A DNA stretch of 64,000 bases from Flectobacillus sp. BAB-3569 (lineage in GTDB: Bacteria; Bacteroidota; Bacteroidia; Cytophagales; Spirosomataceae), in assembly GCF_002270355.1 (NCBI RefSeq), contig NZ_NJFZ01000006.1:310001-374000 (forward strand), in the 5' to 3' direction. Positions 1 through 7,807 of the stretch are shown here, one piece after another. The notes under the pieces are model-generated. The model searched no databases. It was not told the origin of the DNA and saw nothing but the letters and a program-made list of their open reading frames with translations. The position numbers were made by a program, and so were the translations under genes. Position 1 is the stretch's first letter; the number at the start of each line of letters is the position of its first letter.

Positions 1-162
1 CAAAAGCCTGAAATTATGGCTATTAACGCTCAGTGGGCAGGTGTCAACTGGTATCGAAACCATTTGGACGAGCTAAAAACTATCGACGCTTCCATGACGG
101 TTCAGGTAGAAGCACAGGGTCTGGTGCCTTCCCCAAAACTATCAAATTCCAATGAGTCATAA
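1..162 (+). CDS. C-terminal end of an unidentified protein (5' truncated by window)
   Basis: An open frame enters from the left edge and stops with TAA at 160-162, giving 53 C-terminal residues. It includes the segment INAQWAGVNWYRNHLDEL and ends in a polar Ser/Asn tail. I do not recognise the family from this fragment. It lies 151 bp upstream of, and on the same strand as, the keto-sugar gene cluster that follows, so it may belong to that locus. A CMP-sugar synthetase or glycosyltransferase would be expected there, but the fragment itself does not show either. Confidence 0.6.
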   Translation, partial: QKPEIMAINAQWAGVNWYRNHLDELKTIDASMTVQVEAQGLVPSPKLSNSNES

Positions 163-313
163 GTAACAATGATTGTTGGAAAATAAGTCTTTTTTTATTA
201 GAATTCTTGGTATAAGACGCGGCGTAGAACGTCTATCCTTTAAAAATAAAAAAGTGTAATTAGATTGAAAAATCACTCATTTATTCAATCGAAACTCACT
301 CAATAAACTCCCC

Positions 314-1171
314 ATGAACGAAGTAAAATTAAAGAAATTGGAGCAAACGGCTTTACGAGTTCGTGAGCATATCATCAAGCTTTCGACCGACGGAGGCTGT
401 TTTGTGGGTGCATCGCTTTCAGCAACCGATTTGATTGTTTACCTCTACACAGAATTCCTCAATTTAAACTCTTCTAACTTGGATGACCCCGACAGAGACT
501 ACTTGTTTTTGTCGAAAGGGCACGATGTGCCTGCACTTTATGGAACGTTGGTTGAAATGGGTGTTTTAGAAGCAGAGAGACTGCAAAACCACTTATCTAC
601 CAACGACCATATCTATTGGCATCCTAACACCCAAATTCCTGGTATTGAGTTCCATTCGGGTTCTTTGGGACATTTGCCAGCGGTATCAGTGGGTGTGGCA
701 ATGGACTTGAAAATTAGTGGTTCTCAAAATCGCGTGGTATGTATCTTGGGCGATGGCGAGCTTAATGAAGGTTCGGTTTGGGAGGCGGTTATGGTGGCAC
801 ACGCGCACAAATTAGACAACCTTATTTTTGTGGTGGATCGTAACAATTTCCAAGCTAATATGGCCACAGAAGACCTTATTCCACTTGAGCCTTTAGTAGA
901 TAAATTTGAGGCTTTTGGTTGGGAAGTGTGTCGGATTGATGGTCATAATTTCTTGGATTTGGAAGAAGCATTTGCAGACTTGCCATACAAAAAACATAAA
1001 CCAAGTGTAGTAATAGCCGATACAGTTCGTGGAAAAGGTTTACCAAGTATCGAAGCTCGTGCTGACCGTTGGTTTTGCAATTTTTCGACTGTAGAAATTG
1101 AACAACTCTTACAAGAACTCCACGGTGAACACACGACTACCTTAGTCTCAGAAACCTTGGTGGTGAGGTAG
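314..1171 (+). CDS. Transketolase, N-terminal (ThDP-binding) subunit
   Basis: This 285-aa protein is the thiamine-diphosphate-binding half of a split transketolase, which moves two-carbon ketol units between sugars. SKGH (residues 67-70) and SLGHLP (117-122) are typical substrate/cofactor loops. The ThDP/metal motif starts at GDG 147-149 (GDGELNEGSVWEA) and ends near DRNN 175-178. The pyrimidine-binding half is the next gene, 113 bp downstream, so the two should form a heteromeric enzyme. Its place beside aminotransferase, SDR, HAD phosphatase and NeuB-like genes suggests a dedicated role in making a surface sugar rather than in the pentose phosphate pathway; that role is inferred. The ATG follows an ATCACTCATT-type repeat. 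Confidence 0.92.
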   Translation: MNEVKLKKLEQTALRVREHIIKLSTDGGCFVGASLSATDLIVYLYTEFLNLNSSNLDDPDRDYLFLSKGHDVPALYGTLVEMGVLEAERLQNHLSTNDHIYWHPNTQIPGIEFHSGSLGHLPAVSVGVAMDLKISGSQNRVVCILGDGELNEGSVWEAVMVAHAHKLDNLIFVVDRNNFQANMATEDLIPLEPLVDKFEAFGWEVCRIDGHNFLDLEEAFADLPYKKHKPSVVIADTVRGKGLPSIEARADRWFCNFSTVEIEQLLQELHGEHTTTLVSETLVVR

Positions 1172-1187
1172 ATGGAAGGTATATCCC

Positions 1188-1212
1188 GTAGAGACGTTGC
1201 ACCGCAACGTCT
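1188..1212. repeat. GTAGAGACG-family palindrome
   Basis: Between the two transketolase genes, GTAGAGACGTTGC is followed after 3 bp by GCAACGTCT, an imperfect palindrome. It belongs to the dispersed GTAGAGACG family also seen at 2233, 7324, 7365, 14461, 25473, 34606, 36537 and 47128. Confidence 0.8.
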
Positions 1213-1284
1213 TATTGAGTGGCTGAGTAAAGTATGTAATTATTAATTCACAACTCACTCATTCACAATTAACTAATTGAATTT

Positions 1285-2223
1285 ATGTACGAAGAACTAC
1301 TAAAAAATATAGCCATCGACGACGAGCGTATTGTTGTCATGACAGCCGAAAACCGTGCTTTGATTCGTAATTTGCCTCCAGTTTTAGGTAAAAGATTTAT
1401 CGATACAGGAATTACCGAACAATGTATGGTAGGCGCCGCCGCAGGGTTGGCATTACGTGGAAGGATACCTGTATTACACGCCTTGGCGTCTTTTCTTTCG
1501 ATGCGTGCTTTTGAATTTGTACGCACCGATGCAGGAATCCCCAATTTACCTATCAAGTTGAGTGCCTTTATTCCAGGTTTTTTATCAGATGGAAACGGTC
1601 CCACACACCAAGCTGTAGAGGATGTCTCTCTCATGCGAGGAATTCCAAATATGCAAGTTTTTGCACCAGCAAATGAGCAAGATTTGGCCATAATGTTACC
1701 CGAAATTCTTGCCTCTAAACATCCAGCTTATATTCGTATTTGTCACCGTACTACCTCTTTTCAACATCAAAAACACTTTGAAATTGGCAAAGCTGAAGTT
1801 ATTGCTGAAGGTACTGATGTTACCTTGCTGACTTACGGTTTTATGCTTGAGCAAACGCTTATCGCTGCCGAAATTCTTAGAGCAGAAGGCAAGTCTGTGG
1901 GTATCGTCAATCTTCGTAGTCTCAAGCCAATCGATGAAGCCTATCTGGTAGATTTAACGCAAAAAACAGATTTGTTAGTAACCATTGAAGACCATTTTGT
2001 TACAGGAGGTTTGTATTCAATTGTTGCAGAAATTTTCTTGAAAAAACAGATACAATCACCTGTTTTACCTATTGCATTATTCGAGAAATGGTTCAAACCG
2101 GCACGCTTGCAAGAGGTACTAGAATACGAAGGATTTACAGGGAAACAAATAGCAGAACGTATTTTGGGCTATCATACTGAATCCATTCAGCCTCATATCG
2201 TAGCGTCTGAATTTGCAGAATAA
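1285..2223 (+). CDS. Transketolase, C-terminal subunit
   Basis: This 312-aa protein is the pyrimidine-binding plus C-terminal part of transketolase. GITEQ at residues 42-46 carries the glutamate that activates the ThDP aminopyrimidine ring. DGNGPTHQ at 102-109 is the family signature following the first Rossmann-like core, and the remainder matches the C-terminal transketolase domain. Combined with the preceding 285-aa subunit, the total of about 600 residues is close to a full-length enzyme. Split transketolases are common in archaea, Gram-positive bacteria and sugar-biosynthesis islands. It is the second gene of the cluster; the 153-bp gap to the aminotransferase gene holds another GTAGAGACG palindrome. 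Confidence 0.92.
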   Translation: MYEELLKNIAIDDERIVVMTAENRALIRNLPPVLGKRFIDTGITEQCMVGAAAGLALRGRIPVLHALASFLSMRAFEFVRTDAGIPNLPIKLSAFIPGFLSDGNGPTHQAVEDVSLMRGIPNMQVFAPANEQDLAIMLPEILASKHPAYIRICHRTTSFQHQKHFEIGKAEVIAEGTDVTLLTYGFMLEQTLIAAEILRAEGKSVGIVNLRSLKPIDEAYLVDLTQKTDLLVTIEDHFVTGGLYSIVAEIFLKKQIQSPVLPIALFEKWFKPARLQEVLEYEGFTGKQIAERILGYHTESIQPHIVASEFAE

Positions 2224-2232
2224 TCCCCACTT

Positions 2233-2256
2233 GTAGAGACGTTGCACGCAACGTCT
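2233..2256. repeat. GTAGAGACG-family palindrome
   Basis: Ten bases after the transketolase stop codon, GTAGAGACGTTGC and GCAACGTCT are separated by 2 bp. The sequence is nearly identical to the copy at 1188-1212, so the same palindrome flanks the second transketolase gene on both sides. Confidence 0.8.
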
Positions 2257-2376
2257 TTTAGGCTAAAGAAAAAAGGAGTTTTATATGAAATTATAAAGAC
2301 CTTTTGCCTAATGCATACAGCCTAAGCCAAACTATATACAACATTGCATTTCGAGAATCACCATTAATTCATTGTC

Positions 2377-3720
2377 ATGCCAAACGGAGTAAAATTTAAC
2401 GACCATTATCCTAATATTACTATTTCGGATATCCTATATGAACGTGCATTGGCAGTTCAAAAACCTATTACTCAGACCCTTGCTAAAGGGCCAGGTCAAT
2501 TTACCAAAGGTATTGCACCAAAGTATTTGGTAAAAGGAAAAGGCTCACACGTTTGGGATGTCGATGGCAACGAGTATATCGACTACAACGCCGCAATTGG
2601 TCCAGTATCTTTAGGATATTGCTACCCAGCAGTCGATGAGGCCATCCAACGCCAATTAGCTGACGGAATTTCGTTTTCTCTGACGCATCCTTTGGAAGTT
2701 GAGCTTTCAGAACTGATTCAAGATATTATTCCAAACGCTGAGGCAGTCAAAATCTCCAAAATGGGAGCAGATGTTTGTTCGGCGGCTATTCGTGTATCAC
2801 GTGCTTTTACAGGTCGTGAAAAAATCTTTTGCTGTGGCTATCACGGTTGGCATGATTGGTATATCGGTATCACAAGTCGTAATGCTGGTGTGCCCGAAAG
2901 TACGCAAAATATGACTTATACTTTCGAATACAACGACATCGAAAGTATTCGTGCTGCCTTGGACGAAGACGTAGCAGCTGTGATTTTAGAGCCATTTATT
3001 TTTGAAGCACCTAAAAATAACTTCCTCCAAGAATTAGCCGAAGCTTGTCGTGAAAATGGAACATTACTCATTTTTGATGAAATGTGGACTGGCTTTCGAA
3101 TTGCCTTGGGTGGTGCGCAAGAATATTTCCAAGTAAAACCAGACTTAGCGGTTTATTCAAAAGCTTGTGCTAATGGAATGCCAATTGCCTTGTTGACGGG
3201 TCGTGCAGACGTTATGGAGCTGTTCAACAAAGAAGTATTCAGTTATACTACTTTCGGTGGCGAAACTTTGTCTTTGGCAGCTTGTATTGCTACTATTCGT
3301 GAATTACAAGAAAAAAATGTACCAGCATATTTAGCCGAAAAAGGGGCGATTTTGCAACAAGGATATAACCAGATTGCCGAGGAGTTTGGCTTAGGCGCAT
3401 TTACCAAATGTATCGGTTATCCATGTCGCTCTATGGTAACATTTAGTCCAGAAGCTGGCAATGGCCTTGAGCTAAAAACGCTTATGCAACAAGAAATGAT
3501 TAAGCGTGGTATCCTGTGGGCTGGTTTTCATAATATGTGCTACAGTCATACCGACGAGGATATTGCTTACACTTTGTCTGCTTATCGCGATGTTATGCCA
3601 ATCATGAAAAAAGCGATTCTTGATAAAGATGCAATGCCATTGATTCGTGGAGAAGTATTGGAAGCTGTTTTTAGAAAAACCTCAAACTACAATATCAAAC
3701 CTGCTTTGCAGAAAGCCTAA
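2377..3720 (+). CDS. PLP-dependent class III aminotransferase (glutamate-1-semialdehyde aminomutase-like)
   Basis: A 447-aa fold-type I, class III aminotransferase. Recognisable elements are the PLP-stacking segment GYHGWHD (154-160), the ring-nitrogen aspartate D234 in FDEMWTGFR, and the Schiff-base lysine K262 in YSKACANGMPI. TTFGGE near 291-296 is the phosphate-loop signature. It most resembles GSA-aminomutase-like proteins that occur in surface-polysaccharide clusters, where they aminate keto or aldehyde sugars. The SDR gene starts only 2 bp after its stop, so the two are very likely co-translated: one would make a carbonyl and the other aminate it, or the reverse. It is not the tetrapyrrole enzyme hemL judging by context. 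Confidence 0.88.
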   Translation: MPNGVKFNDHYPNITISDILYERALAVQKPITQTLAKGPGQFTKGIAPKYLVKGKGSHVWDVDGNEYIDYNAAIGPVSLGYCYPAVDEAIQRQLADGISFSLTHPLEVELSELIQDIIPNAEAVKISKMGADVCSAAIRVSRAFTGREKIFCCGYHGWHDWYIGITSRNAGVPESTQNMTYTFEYNDIESIRAALDEDVAAVILEPFIFEAPKNNFLQELAEACRENGTLLIFDEMWTGFRIALGGAQEYFQVKPDLAVYSKACANGMPIALLTGRADVMELFNKEVFSYTTFGGETLSLAACIATIRELQEKNVPAYLAEKGAILQQGYNQIAEEFGLGAFTKCIGYPCRSMVTFSPEAGNGLELKTLMQQEMIKRGILWAGFHNMCYSHTDEDIAYTLSAYRDVMPIMKKAILDKDAMPLIRGEVLEAVFRKTSNYNIKPALQKA

Positions 3721-3722
3721 CC

Positions 3723-4562
3723 ATGAATCAGCTAATCTCGAATCCTTCTTTGGCTGTACCCCAATTGTTTTCATTGGCAGGTAAAACGGCTATTGTTACA
3801 GGGGCTACAGGATTGATTGGACAAAAACACTGCGAAGCTCTCGCTGCCGCAGGCGCCAACGTGGTAGTAGCCGACGTACTCGAATTACAAGCCAAAGGTT
3901 TGGCTAATCAATTAGGAGAAAAACATATCGGTCTAAAGCTCGATGTAACAAATCCTAATAGTTTGGAGAAGGCGAAAGCGACTATTCTCGAAAAATATGG
4001 TTCAATCGATGTGTTGGTCAACAATGCGGCTATCAACGATATGTTCGAAAATCCATTGATGGCAAAAGAATTGTCCGCCTTCGAAAACTATCCATTGGAG
4101 TCTTTCCGAAAATCACTTGAAGTCAATGTTCTTGGGGTCTTTTTATGCTCGCAGATATTTGGTTCAGTAATGGCAGAGGCAGGTGCTGGTAGCATTATTA
4201 ATATTGCCTCTACTTATGGCATGGTGGGTCCTGATCAACAAATTTACCGTGACGAAAACGGGGAGCAGAGTTTTTTTAAATCTCCATCATACCCAACTAC
4301 CAAAGGTGCTGTTCTCAACTTTACTCGCTTTTTGGCTGCCTATTGGGGGCACAAAGGTGTGCGTGTGAATACACTGTCGCCAGGGGGTGTTGAAAACGGT
4401 CAGAATGAATTTTTTATCAAAAACTATACAAATAAAACGCCACTTGGTCGTATGGCTCAGCCTAACGATTATCAAGGGGCATTGGTATTCCTTGCTTCTG
4501 ATGCTTCGGCTTATATGACAGGCGCCAACCTAGTAGTCGATGGCGGGTGGACAAGCATTTAG
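3723..4562 (+). CDS. Short-chain dehydrogenase/reductase
   Basis: A 279-aa classical SDR. The NAD(P) loop is TGATGLIG (26-33), the NNAA motif is at 100-103, the catalytic serine is S163 in NIASTYG, and Y190/K194 form the YxxxK pair. The family oxidises or reduces sugar hydroxyl/keto groups with NAD(P)H. The gene follows the aminotransferase by 2 bp and precedes the phosphatase by 71 bp. An insertion around 171-187 between the catalytic Ser and Tyr (DQQIYRDENGEQ) probably shapes a substrate lid. The substrate cannot be read from sequence; a nucleotide-free keto or amino sugar intermediate is the likely class. Confidence 0.9.
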   Translation: MNQLISNPSLAVPQLFSLAGKTAIVTGATGLIGQKHCEALAAAGANVVVADVLELQAKGLANQLGEKHIGLKLDVTNPNSLEKAKATILEKYGSIDVLVNNAAINDMFENPLMAKELSAFENYPLESFRKSLEVNVLGVFLCSQIFGSVMAEAGAGSIINIASTYGMVGPDQQIYRDENGEQSFFKSPSYPTTKGAVLNFTRFLAAYWGHKGVRVNTLSPGGVENGQNEFFIKNYTNKTPLGRMAQPNDYQGALVFLASDASAYMTGANLVVDGGWTSI

Positions 4563-4633
4563 AGTTTTGAATTTTGAGTGCAGAGTTTTGAAATAGCTCC
4601 AATGTTCAAGTAAGCTTAACCACAAATTACTCA

Positions 4634-5146
4634 ATGGAAAAATTACAACATATAAAATTGCTCCTTACCGACTGTGACGGTGTTTTGACCGATGCAGGGG
4701 TGTATTATGGAGAAAATGGTGAGGTATTGAAAAAATTCAATATCCGTGATGGGATGGGTGTCGAGCGTTTGCGCAATAGACAAATTGCTACAGGTATTAT
4801 TACTGGCGAGCTTTCGCCTTCTGTACGCAAACGTGCCGAAAAGCTCAAGATTACCGAATTGCACATGGGTATCAAAGATAAGCTGGCGGTACTCCAACAA
4901 ATATTGGTGAACCGTAATATCCTTCCTGAGCAAATTGCCTACATCGGCGACGATGTCAATGACCTCGAAATCATGAAGCACGTAGGCTTTACGGCTTGTC
5001 CTGCCGACGCCCTTAAGCAAGTGCGTAGCCAAGTAGACTATATCTGCGAAGCCAAAGGCGGCGAAGGCTGTTTCCGCGAACTAGCTGAACTTATTCTAGA
5101 GGCACAAACTCAAGAGGTGATAACTGAAATTTTATTAGAAGCTTAA
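4634..5146 (+). CDS. KdsC-like HAD phosphatase (C0 type)
   Basis: This 170-aa protein is a capless HAD phosphatase of the KdsC / KDN-9-phosphate phosphatase type. The nucleophile and acid/base aspartates are D13 and D15 in LTDCDGVLTD, and GDDVND (105-110) is the metal-binding motif IV. KGGEGCFREL near 141-150 matches the C-terminal loop that reaches into the neighbouring subunit's active site in the tetrameric family. These enzymes dephosphorylate the 3-deoxy-keto-acid phosphate made by a KdsA/NeuB synthase, and a NeuB-like gene follows 265 bp downstream. The substrate is therefore probably the 8- or 9-phosphate of an ulosonic acid. Confidence 0.9.
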   Translation: MEKLQHIKLLLTDCDGVLTDAGVYYGENGEVLKKFNIRDGMGVERLRNRQIATGIITGELSPSVRKRAEKLKITELHMGIKDKLAVLQQILVNRNILPEQIAYIGDDVNDLEIMKHVGFTACPADALKQVRSQVDYICEAKGGEGCFRELAELILEAQTQEVITEILLEA

Positions 5147-5210
5147 TAGTGGCAAAGGTTCAAAGGCACAAAGTGGCAAAGTGATTTACAATAAAGTGAA
5201 TGAGGTACAA

Positions 5211-5406
5211 AGTAGCAAAGGCACAAAGTGAATTTGAATAAGATAATATAAACCACTTTGTGCCTTAGTGCCTGTTCCCTTTGTGCCTTCAAAAAACTAA
5301 CAATAAAGTAGCAAAGGCACAAAGTGAATTAGAATAGGATAATATAAACCACTTTGTGCCTTAGTGCCTGTTCCCTTAGTGCCTTCAAAAAAAACTAACA
5401 ATAACA
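5211..5406. repeat. Two tandem 96-bp repeats of the GTGCC/GGCAC family
   Basis: A unit starting AGTAGCAAAGGCACAAAGTG at 5211 is repeated from 5307, a 96-bp period with only a few differences. Within each unit GGCACAAAGTG is later mirrored by CACTTTGTGCC, so each copy can fold. Related half-units lie at 5149-5205. A second cluster of the same word family is at 59312-59585. The array fills the gap between the phosphatase and neuB-like genes and contains an in-frame but implausible upstream ATG for the latter. Confidence 0.9.
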
Positions 5407-5411
5407 AACGC

Positions 5412-6317
5412 ATGAAATCAATTGAACTTAACACAGGAAAAGTAATTGGCGAAGGTGCGCCATGTTACATTATTGCAGAAATTGGTATCAATCACAATGG
5501 CTCGATTGATATTGCTAAAAAACTCATCGACGAGGCAGTCAATGCTAGAGTAGATGCGGTGAAATTTCAAAAAAGAACTCCAGAAGTATGTGTGCCACGC
5601 GACCAATGGGAAATCATGCGTGATACACCGTGGGGACGTATGTCATATATCGACTATAAGCGCAAAACTGAATTTGGTACAGTAGAGTTTTCTATCATTG
5701 ACCAATATTGCAAAGAGCGAGGAATGGACTGGTTTGTATCGGCTTGGGATGTAGAATCAGTAGATTTTATGGAGCAGTTTGAAACACCTTTGTACAAATT
5801 GGCTTCAGCGTCGTTGACTGACTTTGAATTGATTGAACGTATTTTGAAAACTGGTCGCCCATTGATGATTTCAACAGGGATGTCTACGCAAAATGAAATC
5901 GTTGAAACAGTTCGTTTTATCTTAGATTTTGACCCTGAATATCCTTTGTCGATTGCTCACGCTACTTCGGCGTATCCTTGCAAGCCTGAAGAGTTGAATT
6001 TGAACATGATTCATACCTTAAAAACGATGTTCCCTAATCACCCTATTGGTTATTCTGGACATGAAACTGGCTTGGCTACTACCGTGGCAGCAGTGGCAAT
6101 GGGTGCGACTTTTGTAGAGAGACACTTCACGCTTGACCGTGCTATGTGGGGTTCTGACCATGCGGCGTCGGTTGAACCACAAGGTTTGGCTCGCCTAGTA
6201 AAAGACATCCGCGACGTAGAAACAGCGAGTGGCGACGGTATCAAAAAAGTATATGATTCTGAAGTAGGTCAGATGAAAAAATTAAGAAAGCATATTTCTG
6301 CTGAGTATAATAAATAG
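5412..6317 (+). CDS. NeuB-family sialic/ulosonic acid synthase lacking the SAF domain
   Basis: A 301-aa NeuB-type enzyme that condenses phosphoenolpyruvate with an aldose to give a 3-deoxy-2-keto sugar acid. Motifs include AEIGINHNG (22-30), VKFQKRT, YKLASASLTD, ISTGMST, GYSGHE and ERHFTLDRAMWGSDHAASVEP. Typical NeuB proteins are about 340-350 aa and end in a 60-aa SAF (antifreeze-like) domain; this one stops where the linker would begin. SAF-less synthases are known in the KDN-9-phosphate branch. I chose the ATG at 5412 because the upstream in-frame ATG at 5364 would place repeat sequence at the N-terminus. A GCTTTCGGC-family repeat begins at the stop codon. Confidence 0.88.
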   Translation: MKSIELNTGKVIGEGAPCYIIAEIGINHNGSIDIAKKLIDEAVNARVDAVKFQKRTPEVCVPRDQWEIMRDTPWGRMSYIDYKRKTEFGTVEFSIIDQYCKERGMDWFVSAWDVESVDFMEQFETPLYKLASASLTDFELIERILKTGRPLMISTGMSTQNEIVETVRFILDFDPEYPLSIAHATSAYPCKPEELNLNMIHTLKTMFPNHPIGYSGHETGLATTVAAVAMGATFVERHFTLDRAMWGSDHAASVEPQGLARLVKDIRDVETASGDGIKKVYDSEVGQMKKLRKHISAEYNK

Positions 6318-6384
6318 CTGACGGCTTTCGGCAATCAGCTTTCGGGCGGAAAACCGACAACTGAAAGCTGATTGCCCATGGCTT
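6317..6384. repeat. GCTTTCGGC-family inverted repeat
   Basis: Starting at the neuB-like stop codon, GGCTTTCGGCAATCAGCTTT is followed by AACTGAAAGCTGATTGCC, giving an interrupted hairpin. Related sequences are at 8000-8220, 12781-12815, 27047-27207 and 47230-47250. Confidence 0.7.
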
Positions 6385-6447
6385 ATAAAAGACCTATAGA
6401 TTCAACTCTGTAGGTCTTTGTGCTAAAAAACGGAACCCTTTATTTAT

Positions 6448-7314
6448 ATGACAACGGTTGAAATTACCACACTAATTTTGGTAGTTTGGATTGTACTGAT
6501 TATTACGCTCGAAAGACTTTTCCCTTATCGCAAAGGACTTCCTTTTTTTAGAGAAGGCTTTTGGGTTGATTTGGTTTGGTACACCATAATTCAAAGCTAT
6601 TTTCTCAAAATTCTTATTTTTCAATACATCATTGAGCCTATTCATGAGGCTTATCCTTGGTCTTCTTGGGTGTCGGTGAGTCATTGGCCATTAGCATTGC
6701 AGGTGTTCTTTTTTCTGGTAACCCATGATTTTTATATCTATTGGTTTCACCGTTTTCAACATGCCAATGCTTTCTTTTGGCGGACACATGAGGCGCATCA
6801 CTCGGGCAAAAATGTAGACTTTCTGAGTGGCTCACGCTCGCATATTGTCGAGATTGTTATCAATCAAACGATTGAGTTTTTGCCAATTATTTTGCTAGGT
6901 GCATCCCCCGAAGTATTACCGATAAAAGCCTTACTAGATGCTATGTTTGGTATGTTTATTCATAGTAATCTTGATGTGAAACTGGGAAAATGGAAATACC
7001 TTTTCAATTCACCTGAGTTACATCTTTGGCATCATGCTAATTATAAAGAGGTTTTTCATGCCAATTTTTCGACCAAATTTGCCACATGGGACTATCTCTT
7101 CAAAACAGTATATGATCCCAAGCACAAGCCTGGGAATGCCCCCGAAAATTGGGGTTTATACTATGATTTCCCGAAAGACTATTTTTTACAACATGCTTTT
7201 TCAGTTAAAAGATTTGAGGAAAAAAAACTCTTGAAATATCCTTTGTTTCGAAAGTATTATTTCCTCAGAATCAATCTGTGGAATTGGTTTTTACAGAAAA
7301 TAAAAAAAAGATAA
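6448..7314 (+). CDS. Sterol desaturase / fatty acid hydroxylase family membrane protein
   Basis: A 288-aa integral membrane di-iron hydroxylase. Hydrophobic segments at about 5-24, 45-63 and 83-100 anchor it. The histidine clusters are H93 with H101RFQH105, H114EAHH118, H172, H192 with H195-H196, and H204, matching the eight-histidine pattern of the superfamily. These enzymes hydroxylate or desaturate lipids such as fatty acids, sterols or carotenoids; the substrate here is unknown. It stands alone downstream of the sugar cluster, separated by 130 bp with a repeat, and is followed by a small SMR-type membrane protein. Confidence 0.9.
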   Translation: MTTVEITTLILVVWIVLIITLERLFPYRKGLPFFREGFWVDLVWYTIIQSYFLKILIFQYIIEPIHEAYPWSSWVSVSHWPLALQVFFFLVTHDFYIYWFHRFQHANAFFWRTHEAHHSGKNVDFLSGSRSHIVEIVINQTIEFLPIILLGASPEVLPIKALLDAMFGMFIHSNLDVKLGKWKYLFNSPELHLWHHANYKEVFHANFSTKFATWDYLFKTVYDPKHKPGNAPENWGLYYDFPKDYFLQHAFSVKRFEEKKLLKYPLFRKYYFLRINLWNWFLQKIKKR

Positions 7315-7323
7315 TAGCGAGTT

Positions 7324-7390
7324 AGACGTAACGTGTTATGTCTCTACAACATCATAAATCTGTGAGAGACGTAACATGTTACGTCTCTAC
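7324..7390. repeat. Two GTAGAGACG-family palindromes, one perfect
   Basis: The first copy, 7324-7347, is imperfect. The second contains a perfect 24-bp palindrome at 7365-7388 (AGAGACGTAACA and its reverse complement with no loop) extended to CTAC at 7390. They fill the 90-bp gap before the SMR-type gene and end 14 bp before its start codon. Confidence 0.85.
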
Positions 7391-7404
7391 ATAAACCATA
7401 AATT

Positions 7405-7773
7405 ATGCAATGGATTTATTTATTAATTGCTGCGGTATTTGAAGCCGCTTGGACATTTTCTTTGAAATATCTTGATTTTCAGAAAATCAAAACGATTCAA
7501 TGGGATACCATTTTCTCCATGCATACTTGGGTGCTTATTTCGCCTTTGCTGGGATATATCTTTTTTGGGATTGGCAATATTTATTTTTTCGCACTAGCAC
7601 TCAAAATGCTCCCTACAGCAGTGGCTATGGCCGTTTGGACAGCTCTTGCCTTGGTTTTTATCAAGCTGGCCGATGTTTTTATCTTACATGAAAAATGGGT
7701 TTGGCAAGAAATCGGGTGGATAACCCTCATTGCTATTGGTATTGTTGGGTTAAAAACATCGGTAAAAGCTTGA
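7405..7773 (+). CDS. SMR/DMT-type small four-helix membrane protein
   Basis: This 122-aa protein has four predicted transmembrane helices (about 3-22, 42-60, 64-88, 98-116). Glu13 in helix 1 (LLIAAVFEAAWTFSLK) matches the essential membrane-embedded glutamate of EmrE-type small multidrug resistance transporters. The third helix segment FFALALKMLPTAVAMAVWTA also fits that family. It is about 12 residues longer than EmrE because of an insertion after helix 1. SMR proteins work as dimers exchanging protons for cations or guanidinium. The gene appears monocistronic, with a hairpin right after its stop. Confidence 0.82.
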   Translation: MQWIYLLIAAVFEAAWTFSLKYLDFQKIKTIQWDTIFSMHTWVLISPLLGYIFFGIGNIYFFALALKMLPTAVAMAVWTALALVFIKLADVFILHEKWVWQEIGWITLIAIGIVGLKTSVKA

Positions 7774-7780
7774 AAACAAA

Positions 7781-7807
7781 AAACGGTAAGACAAAGCCTT
7801 ACCGTTT
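7781..7807. terminator. Hairpin after SMR-type gene
   Basis: A 10-bp perfect stem AAACGGTAAG / CTTACCGTTT with a 7-nt loop starts 8 bp after the stop codon. The downstream run is weak in T, so it may work partly as a bidirectional signal. Confidence 0.65.

Noticed and set aside
5211-5406. Tandem repeats as a CRISPR array
   Set aside because: Units are 96 bp, directly adjacent with no unique spacers, and no cas genes are present.
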